From the IMG/VR virus record IMGVR_UViG_3300044630_002411, positions 1 to 29,202 of that record: a DNA stretch of 29,202 nucleotides; one strand, 5' to 3'. The position numbers were made by a program, and so were the translations under genes. The notes under the pieces were generated by a model. It worked only from the letters and a program-made list of their open reading frames with translations. It made no database searches and was not told the origin of the DNA. The stretch's first letter is position 1; each line of letters opens with the position of its first letter. Below, piece by piece: positions 8,901 through 13,377 of this stretch. The DNA comes from a virus.

Positions 8901-10428
8901 TCTCTGTATCTTTTGCACCATCACGCATTGGTTTGCCAGACGCATCTAAAATTTCGCCTTGTTCTTTTCGTCTTTTTATTTGTTCTGCTGTGGCTTTATC
9001 TTCTGCGGCAATTCGATCTCTTCCTGCCTGTGTTTGCATGTCTATTAACTTAGCTGATTCCTTACGCATTTGATTGTCATATCCAAATGCTTCTTGAATT
9101 TGCTTAGATGAATCCCCGTATGCGTATGCACTTTCTCCCAATGTTTTTCGTACATAATCACCTGATTTGACAATTGCAGCTTGATAATCACGTAATGCAC
9201 TTTGACCCTTGTTTAGCGTTGAAGCAACTCCTTCAATGTTTCTACCTGCAGTCAAGAATTGCGCATTGGTTTGTGTGTAAACAGGAGCAGTATCCCTAGA
9301 TATACTTTGTAGTAATGCTGTAGAATTTCTGGCGCTTTCATTAGCCTGAGACCATGCAGCCAATTCATTCTTAGATTTTATAACGCCAGATATCTGATCA
9401 GCCCTGGCCTCAAGTTCTTTTTTCCTGATAGGATCAGTCTCTGCTTCTGCTTTTTTCTCTAACTCTGCCCTTTCCATAGATTTGGCGTGTATATATGCAT
9501 TAAAGTTTTCTTGTACCTGAGCTTGTTCAAGCGCCGATTGACTTTCTTTGACTGACATACCAGTTAATTCTCTGAGCTTAACTAGTTGATCTACATATTC
9601 TAATGATGCTCTTTGTAGTTCTTTGGGACTTTTTGACAAAACCATACCAGCATTAGAGCTTTGTTTAACATACATCGCCTGAGCTTCAGTTAATTGCTCT
9701 TGACTGATACCTAAACGATTGTAAGCTTGTATGTTCTTTTCACCTACCGCAGTCATCTGTCCAAACAGTTTGGTGCCAGCGGCAGAGTTAACACCCAATG
9801 CATTTATATCTTTACCAACGATTTTTACAGAATTGACAAATTTGTCTAAGTTGTCTACTGTATATCCTGAAGCACGACCAAGTTGTCTAACTTGCTCAGT
9901 CGTCATGTTGGTAGTGCCACCCATTTCGCTCAAGCTGTCAAAAGCTTTAAGCATCTTCTGAGTTTGATCAAGTAACATGGGGGCCATAACACTAAAGCCC
10001 TTAATTACACCTCCAATTGTATTACCTAAAACACCAAAGTGTTTTCCAACAGACATTGCAACATCACCAACACCGCCAATAGTTGAACCCCACTTAGTAA
10101 GGTCTGCTGATGTATTTGTTAATGTGCTAGATAAATTGAATAATCCTTTAGTGGCTGCAGCGCCTGCTTCTTTTAGTGATTTAGTTGCGGCTGCTGCCTC
10201 TCGTTCTCCGGCAATTCTAGCTTTTTCAGCTTCAGATAGTTCTCTTAGATTATTACCTAAATTATCAAACGCAGTTCCAGTACGCTTAACATTTTGGTCA
10301 AGCATCCATTGCTCACGCTGTTCTTTAGTCATTGTTTTTGCAAAAACACCGGCTAAGGAGTTAACAGCATCCGTTTGTATGCGTAGCTGTTCTAAGATTT
10401 CTTGACTGGTTTGATTATTTTCATCCAT
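5908..10428 (-). CDS. Tail tape-measure-like protein with internal GH19-type lysin domain
   Basis: About 1506 residues from the ATG at 10428 (a TTG at 10440 is an alternative). Tape measures set tail length and leave the tail during infection. Support: great length, long helical charged N-terminal half (about 1-530), Ala/Gly-rich hydrophobic segments (about 533-566, 631-701 and 722-793, the last with glycine-zipper spacing), and two copies of a motif common in tape measures, GG-[IV]-F-x-GP-x-x-GY-x-VELHG-x-E, near 928-953 and 1335-1360. Between the copies, about residues 1110-1290, is a GH19 chitinase/endolysin-like domain: candidate catalytic Glu near 1132 (NVMKESGGK) and the signature FKYRGRGYIQLTGKANY near 1201-1217. 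It would cut peptidoglycan during DNA entry. T4 gp29 (590 residues) is the functional counterpart, but I cannot show homology. It is divergent from the gp26-like gene. Confidence 0.82.
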   Translation of the reverse strand: MDENNQTSQEILEQLRIQTDAVNSLAGVFAKTMTKEQREQWMLDQNVKRTGTAFDNLGNNLRELSEAEKARIAGEREAAAATKSLKEAGAAATKGLFNLSSTLTNTSADLTKWGSTIGGVGDVAMSVGKHFGVLGNTIGGVIKGFSVMAPMLLDQTQKMLKAFDSLSEMGGTTNMTTEQVRQLGRASGYTVDNLDKFVNSVKIVGKDINALGVNSAAGTKLFGQMTAVGEKNIQAYNRLGISQEQLTEAQAMYVKQSSNAGMVLSKSPKELQRASLEYVDQLVKLRELTGMSVKESQSALEQAQVQENFNAYIHAKSMERAELEKKAEAETDPIRKKELEARADQISGVIKSKNELAAWSQANESARNSTALLQSISRDTAPVYTQTNAQFLTAGRNIEGVASTLNKGQSALRDYQAAIVKSGDYVRKTLGESAYAYGDSSKQIQEAFGYDNQMRKESAKLIDMQTQAGRDRIAAEDKATAEQIKRRKEQGEILDASGKPMRDGAKDTENTVLSLERALRGLKDDLLGALNPFTKSTFAASAASAALAAAAGIAAYKLGKMGVGSALGGVGDLMNKGLPGGAGPMSGGGPKMPGGLSPDDLKKYQDLRKGGMAASEAQRQVGGFKSLVKAENAITGAKTVATAAPVAATAAGGAGTAASAATAAGTALSKLAGPLAGLSKAAPLIGTVAAVGTGVVDAYQGIKKADKDLKEGKITKEEARVEKGEAVGGGTGTAIGGAAGALKGAAAGAAIGSVVPVLGTAVGGIIGAALGGWLGSKAGKAIGEVAGGGIAKMTADADKKVNEASKKAEVKKDDSLVKDTKAGNDVVKVSIVKVEDPNLMKSLGAMTPGATMASSAPTTGPQMASAKPASENKDVSNKLAELEKRREIFEKKGPVSSSAQSELAYKNILQQMDRAIANEKAKASAPKAAVGGIFDGPKSGYPVELHGKEMITPLGTGMKTGGLDDDRAAQNEELEKEIEAITKLKDSLKESDMMFTKLSGSVMKLNKLEEEKIEKQEEEVDALSDAQDKLKNVFKGAEFDLSKFSGRVRVLTETELGAGAGTSTPAPSTAPPAGASGGTGSTPPMASMGGGTPPPVKQDVKQNLGDVKAALMKRGMGDEKYLNAVLGNVMKESGGKVVNENLNYGKTSNDRIRSIFGSRASGKTDQELNEIKSNPESMGEFMYGKNTKIGQSMGNLEPGDGFKYRGRGYIQLTGKANYAAASKAIFGDDTLVKNPDLVNDPKIAADVVAWYMEKGKSRMATSMGIDEKNMSQEQANLLATSQIAGGDVRKKGAYVGNELMQKVTAFAGSQDIQNIQPTSGGTMVAGVKKNDIPKAQKGGVFEGPDTGYLVELHGNETVVPTDKIASIAKKPVKVGAYDEKTQTITDTEAWKKILHSGIATNYDMGPAKVGTEQFGPDAGNVLGDRLKEIMDMDKTSLTDAIKQLQEEFKAATQQMVKDLAQNAAAPIVEGADESVMAEVAKSMTELVNKMSESNDIQGKILQYSQV
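6774..7100 (-). other. GH19-type peptidoglycan hydrolase domain core
   Basis: Part of the tape-measure-like gene. The codons for the candidate catalytic Glu (KESGG context) lie near 7033-7035, and the block YRGRGYIQLTG lies near 6780-6825, about 70 residues later. This is the typical spacing between the first catalytic Glu and the [FY]-x-GRG-x-[IL]-QLTG motif of GH19 chitinases and phage endolysins. Confidence 0.75.
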
Positions 10429-10439
10429 GTATTTTACCA

Positions 10440-10447
10440 AATAAATA
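10440..10447 (+). promoter_or_regulatory. Possible late promoter for the gp26-like gene
   Basis: Plus strand AATAAATA, 52 nt upstream of the ATG at 10500. It is a weaker match than the GATAAATA/ACTAAATA sites but is the only candidate in the divergent gap. Confidence 0.35.
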
Positions 10448-10452
10448 TAGAG

Positions 10453-10460
10453 TATTTAGT
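10453..10460 (-). promoter_or_regulatory. Late-promoter-like octamer before tape measure gene
   Basis: Minus strand ACTAAATA (context AATACTAAATACTC), 25 nt upstream of the ATG at 10428, in the divergent gap with the gp26-like gene. It matches the octamers before gp20 and the gp67-like gene. Confidence 0.55.
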
Positions 10461-10499
10461 ATTGGGCAATGACCCGATTTTAACTTAAAAGGAACAAAA

Positions 10500-11330
10500 A
10501 TGGCATTAGATAACAACCCGCTGAAACAGTATTTCCGTCGACCAGCAGTATATGTAAAATTACCTAGCGGTGGTAAATATTATCCGCAGGGGGTAATAGA
10601 CATGCCCACTAACGGCGAAATCCCAATCTTCCCTATGACAGCCATAGATGAGATTACTACAAAAACCCCTGACGCATTGTACAACGGTACTGCTATGGCA
10701 GAATTGATGAAAAGCTGTGTACCAAACATCAAAGATCCGTGGGCCATCAATAGCATGGACTTAGACGCAATTTTGATTGGCATTCGTGCAGCAGGTGGTG
10801 GAAACGACATGGAAATTGAATCCGAATGTCCTGCATGTAAAGATATTGGTAAGTATGGAATAAACCTTATAAATATGCTAAGTCAGATGCGACCAGGCAA
10901 TTATGAGACTGACCTAGAAATAAATGATTTGAAAATCAAATTTAGACCATTGTCATATAAAGAAATGAACGAGGCCAGCATTGGGCAGATCGAAATTCAA
11001 CGTGTGTTTATCATGTTAGAAAACGAAACCGATGAAGAAATTCGCAAAACACGTGGTCAAGAAGCACTAAAAAGAATAACACAGTTAACCATCAAGTTGT
11101 TGACAGGTGCTATTGAATACATTGATACTCCGTCAGCCCGTGTTGATAATAAAGAATTTATTTTAGATTTCTTGAATAATTGTGATAAAAACATGTATGT
11201 TACATTGCGTGATTACAATGCAGACTTAAAATCTCAAACAGAAATTAAACCATTAAAAATCAAGTGTGTTCACTGTTCCAATGAGTATGAACAACCGTTC
11301 ACATTGAATACCAGCGATTTTTTCGTCTAA
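10500..11330 (+). CDS. 26: Baseplate hub assembly protein, gp26/gp51-type (T4_baseplate family)
   Basis: 276 residues in the unshifted form. Family signatures are the N-terminal YFRRPAVYVKLPSGGKYYP, then MTAIDEITTKTPDALYNGTA, then LDAILIGIRAAGGG, as in T4_baseplate-family proteins, which help assemble the baseplate hub. Two CxxC pairs (Cys110/Cys113 in ECPACKD and Cys256/Cys259 in KCVHCSN) suggest a zinc-binding unit. The ATG is preceded by AAAAGGAACAAAA, a fair ribosome binding site. The end of the gene reads GAT TTT TTC GTC TAA, and a coding-like frame in -1 continues for 76 codons beyond it. Together they look like a tail assembly chaperone pair made by frameshifting, next to the divergent tape measure gene. 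The gene number is uncertain between 26 and 51. Confidence 0.85.
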   Translation: MALDNNPLKQYFRRPAVYVKLPSGGKYYPQGVIDMPTNGEIPIFPMTAIDEITTKTPDALYNGTAMAELMKSCVPNIKDPWAINSMDLDAILIGIRAAGGGNDMEIESECPACKDIGKYGINLINMLSQMRPGNYETDLEINDLKIKFRPLSYKEMNEASIGQIEIQRVFIMLENETDEEIRKTRGQEALKRITQLTIKLLTGAIEYIDTPSARVDNKEFILDFLNNCDKNMYVTLRDYNADLKSQTEIKPLKIKCVHCSNEYEQPFTLNTSDFFV

Positions 11331-11366
11331 CGCTTCTCCGCCTTGACCCAGAAGGCATACAGAAGC
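11318..11366 (+). promoter_or_regulatory. Programmed -1 ribosomal frameshift signal
   Basis: The slippery heptamer T TTT TTC (11318-11324) is in the zero frame of the gp26-like gene, directly before codon GTC and stop TAA (11328-11330). After a 7-nt spacer comes a stem-loop: outer stem GCTTCT (11332-11337) / AGAAGC (11361-11366) enclosing inner stem GCCTT (11340-11344) / AAGGC (11352-11356). A second hairpin, TTGACGGC (11370-11377) / GCCGTCAA (11387-11394), follows. Heptamer, spacer length and downstream structure all fit a -1 frameshift element of the kind used by many phages in tail assembly chaperone genes. Confidence 0.78.
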
Positions 11367-11554
11367 TTCTTGACGGCTATGAAAATGCCGTCAATGATAT
11401 AAAGAAAAGTGCCATGTCCATGGCATGGTATATGAGGGGTGGTGCGACATATGAAGATGTTCTGAATATGTCCACTTCCGAACGTGAGCAATTAAAAGAA
11501 CTCATAGACAGTAACTTAGAAGTCACTAAGAAATCAGGACTCCCGTTCTTCTAA
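11324..11554 (+). CDS. -1 frame extension of the gp26-like gene (frameshift product C-terminus)
   Basis: After the shift, translation continues RLTLLRLDPEGIQKLLDGYE and so on for 76 residues to TAA at 11552-11554, giving a fused protein of about 351 residues. The segment MAWYMRGGATYEDVLNMSTS and the end KKSGLPFF look like a small conserved protein that follows gp26-type genes in T4-like phages. The frame is open back to a TGA at 11288-11290 but has no ATG, GTG or TTG before the coding-looking part. The first in-frame ATG (11414) would give only 46 residues, would cut off the helix LDPEGIQKLLDGYENAVNDI, and has only a weak purine stretch upstream. This favours synthesis as a frameshift fusion, though the short product is possible. 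Confidence 0.75.
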   Translation, partial: RLTLLRLDPEGIQKLLDGYENAVNDIKKSAMSMAWYMRGGATYEDVLNMSTSEREQLKELIDSNLEVTKKSGLPFF

Positions 11555-11641
11555 TTTGGTTTTCTTTTTATTCTTTCTTTAGCCGTAACTATTCATTTAG
11601 TCAATTATTGGCTTATTCTTTTTATCTTGTTTCTCTTTTAA

Positions 11642-11685
11642 AGATGTCCTTCGGACATCTAAGAACTTCGCTACGCTCGTTCTTA
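11642..11685. repeat. Pair of adjacent palindromic hairpins
   Basis: Hairpin A: AGATGTCC (11642-11649), loop TTC, GGACATCT (11653-11660), a perfect 8-bp stem with a UUCG-like turn. Hairpin B: TAAGAAC (11660-11666), 12-nt loop, GTTCTTA (11679-11685). They abut, sharing one base, like paired REP-type elements. They may stabilise or end transcripts; on the minus strand hairpin A is followed by only TTT. Confidence 0.6.
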
Positions 11686-11754
11686 TGCTGTTTAACTTTA
11701 ATTACTGTTTATTCTATCATGGATAACATAACATTAGTACTTGCACTTGAAGCC

Positions 11755-11780
11755 ATGGTAGTGCTAAAAAGCACCACCAT
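11755..11780. repeat. Hairpin in intergenic region
   Basis: ATGGTAGTGCT (11755-11765), loop AAAA, AGCACCACCAT (11770-11780): 11-bp stem with one A-C mismatch. There is no T-run on either side, so it is not a standard terminator. Confidence 0.55.
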
Positions 11781-11937
11781 TGGTAAAGGGTTTACTTGCC
11801 CGTCATCCATTGTTATCTTTTCCCCGTAGTGTCAGCTATTTCTGCTACATCTACGCTACCGGTTGCTCTGTAAAGTTTATGGGACTGTAGTTAGGTCTAT
11901 CAATGATCTTTCAATTGACGCCTTCGCAACGCACATT

Positions 11938-11965
11938 CTATAGCTTAAAGATAAAGTTGCTATAG
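11938..11965. repeat. Hairpin in intergenic region
   Basis: Inverted repeat CTATAGC (11938-11944) / GCTATAG (11959-11965), 14-nt loop. Function unknown. Confidence 0.45.
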
Positions 11966-12118
11966 ACTTGTTGAAGGTTCGCTTTGTCGATTGCCTTCTC
12001 GGTATATCCAGAAAAATTAATTTCTGCTACTCCAGAATCTAACGGCACAGCACTATCTGTACAATCTCAAGGAGAGTCGAGGATCCCCGACCAAACAAAT
12101 TTAAAGACTAAAGTGTTT

Positions 12119-12700
12119 TTATTTTAATGTAGAGAGTATATCTTTGGTTTTAAGATTTTCGATTGATGACTTGGTGTCTGTTGTATTTGCGCCTGATGCG
12201 TATGTTTTGAATAAATCTTTGTTGTACTTCCAAAAGTGATCAAATTCAATGAGAATCCAATCATTGTACTTTTCAGAAGTATAATATAGAAATTGATCTG
12301 TGATCCATGTTAGTTTACTCTGAACGCAAACAAACTTACCCTTGCGGTTAAATTTCATAAACAATATGTTTACATCGTTTGATTCAGCAACTGCCATGAG
12401 TTGATCTAGCCAACTATTTAGTTGCTTACACTCTCCTGTAAGTACTAAGTGAAAGGGAAAGTCAGCGTAACTCTTTGCCTCGGCGTTAAATTGATTCCAT
12501 CCATCTGGTGGAATGATATCACCTTTAAAAGATTTTGCTTGATTCTCGCTTAGATATTCTTTTCTATACGAATTGGTGCCTCCTATGTAAGCACCACTGT
12601 GAGGTGCTCGAACAAAAGACTCATTATAGAGTTTGCTCATAAAGGTTGCAACTTCTCTCTCAAAAGAGCTGCCCTTATTTTTACTTTTTGATCCACCCAT
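12119..12700 (-). CDS. PD-(D/E)XK nuclease, Hjc-like (possible Holliday junction resolvase)
   Basis: 193 residues. The N-terminal part has the layout of Hjc-type resolvases: a basic start, GSSFEREVATFM (Glu14), then FVRAPHSGAY, then Asp61 in FKGDIIPPD and Glu74-Ala-Lys76 in FNAEAKSY, that is D-x(n)-E-x-K with an upstream Glu. These residues would bind the metal and cut DNA branches. The C-terminal ~100 residues are Trp/Phe/Lys-rich and unassigned. T4 resolves branched DNA with endonuclease VII (gp49), a different fold, so this may be a functional substitute. ATG 12700 has an AGAGG site upstream and overlaps the end of the homing endonuclease gene by 20 nt, indicating coupled expression in the gp47-gp46 recombination operon. 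Another PD-(D/E)XK activity, such as nicking or degradation, is also possible. Confidence 0.62.
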   Translation of the reverse strand: MGGSKSKNKGSSFEREVATFMSKLYNESFVRAPHSGAYIGGTNSYRKEYLSENQAKSFKGDIIPPDGWNQFNAEAKSYADFPFHLVLTGECKQLNSWLDQLMAVAESNDVNILFMKFNRKGKFVCVQSKLTWITDQFLYYTSEKYNDWILIEFDHFWKYNKDLFKTYASGANTTDTKSSIENLKTKDILSTLK

Positions 12701-13316
12701 CTAATGCCTCTTTGTATAAATTTATATCTTTGTGTATTCTACTTATCAACTCATGGTGACAGTTGAATTTTTTAGCTAACTTTTTGTATGTTCCGTGCTC
12801 GTATGTGATGGTTTCAAGGGCTTGAATAATTTGAACCTTTAATTCTGGGTTTGTTCTGCGAATACTTGCTAATAAACAATTTCGTTTTTGATCTTCGGAT
12901 CTTCTTTGTCCTGCATTTTTATTAACTCGTTTTTGTATATGTTCTAGAGTTTGTTTAGCTCCAGTGCGTTGTTGTGACCAAAGGCGCCGAGTCTTATCTG
13001 ATGGAACCCAGCCTACATTACTAGAGTCACCGCCCTCTGAATAGTTAGTTAGAATACCGTCACCTTTGATGATTCTTCCATATTTACTGACTAGTTCTTT
13101 TTCGTGGTTGAATGCATCGATTTCTTCGGCATACTCAGCTATTATTTCTAACTTTGGTTCTAACCCGGCCACTTTCAACTCAGATAAGAATTTTCGTTTC
13201 AACGAATTTCCGGTTTGGTTGACATTGACCGTCGCAGATAATCTGTACTTTTTACCCTTACCGACATAAAAAGGTTTTCCGTTTCTAGGATCGTACAATA
13301 TATAAACATACCACAT
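12681..13316 (-). CDS. GIY-YIG homing endonuclease (Seg-like), copy 1
   Basis: 211 residues from the ATG at 13316, chosen over the upstream TTG at 13331 because of AAAGGATT 7 nt before it. The GIY-YIG nuclease domain is at the N-terminus: VYI (residues 4-6), FYVGKG (16-21), Arg25, catalytic Glu72 (HEKELVSKYGR) and Asn91 (LTNYSEGG). Residues about 106-150 (SDKTRRLWSQQRTGAKQTLE) look like a NUMOD3-type DNA-binding module. The C-terminal KKLAKKFNCHHELISRIHKD looks like a helix-turn-helix. It is a free-standing selfish endonuclease that cuts phage genomes lacking it and spreads by repair. It lies between gp46 (59 bp upstream) and the nuclease gene it overlaps by 20 nt. A late promoter and an RBS-masking structure precede it. 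Confidence 0.85.
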   Translation of the reverse strand: MWYVYILYDPRNGKPFYVGKGKKYRLSATVNVNQTGNSLKRKFLSELKVAGLEPKLEIIAEYAEEIDAFNHEKELVSKYGRIIKGDGILTNYSEGGDSSNVGWVPSDKTRRLWSQQRTGAKQTLEHIQKRVNKNAGQRRSEDQKRNCLLASIRRTNPELKVQIIQALETITYEHGTYKKLAKKFNCHHELISRIHKDINLYKEALDGWIKK

Positions 13317-13319
13317 AAC

Positions 13320-13377
13320 TAATCCTTTCAAGTCTTACATTGTATTTATCATTTATGTGTAAATCTTACAAAGATTA
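13320..13377 (-). promoter_or_regulatory. Possible RBS-sequestering hairpin with internal late promoter (copy 1 endonuclease)
   Basis: On read-through RNA, TAATCTTT (plus 13370-13377) can pair with AAAGGATTA (plus 13320-13328), eight base pairs with one bulged G, covering the ribosome binding site of the endonuclease. The octamer GATAAATA lies in the loop at 13343-13350. RNA started there would lack the upstream arm. The loop is about 41 nt, so the structure is less certain than the one at 17443-17478. Confidence 0.4.
13343..13350 (-). promoter_or_regulatory. Late-promoter-like octamer before copy 1 endonuclease
   Basis: Minus strand GATAAATA (context AATGATAAATACAATG), 26 nt upstream of the ATG at 13316. 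Same core and left flank as the site before the second endonuclease (AATGATAAATAAG). Confidence 0.6.

Larger units (their letters stand above)
11555..12118. other. 564-bp hairpin-rich intergenic region between convergent genes
   Basis: No convincing coding frame on either strand. The first ~80 bases are pyrimidine-rich on the plus strand. At least six potential hairpins follow: 11642-11660, 11660-11685, 11755-11780, 11938-11965, 12009-12026 and 12076-12091. The 11-mer ATTTCTGCTAC occurs twice (11838-11848 and 12020-12030). The region separates the plus-strand gp26-like gene from the minus-strand nuclease gene, so part of it should stop both transcripts, but none of the stems is followed by a good T-run. 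A structured RNA, a replication or packaging site, or gene remnants are all possible. Confidence 0.6.

Noticed and set aside
11755-11780. Intrinsic terminator
   Set aside because: Good stem but no T-run on either strand.
11608-11829. 73-codon ORF on the plus strand in the intergenic region
   Set aside because: It reads through two palindromic hairpins, has low-complexity hydrophobic composition, no ribosome binding site and no recognisable product.
11886-12000. Possible tRNA or tmRNA in the structured intergenic region
   Set aside because: GGTTCG and short stems occur, but no cloverleaf with acceptor, anticodon and T arms could be fitted, and there is no CCA end.
11977-12120. Open frame of about 45 codons on the plus strand, read as ...LISATPESNGTALSVQ...
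   Set aside because: No start codon or ribosome binding site; a TGA lies just upstream and the frame ends at the converging nuclease gene. It could be a remnant of a gene, but this cannot be supported.
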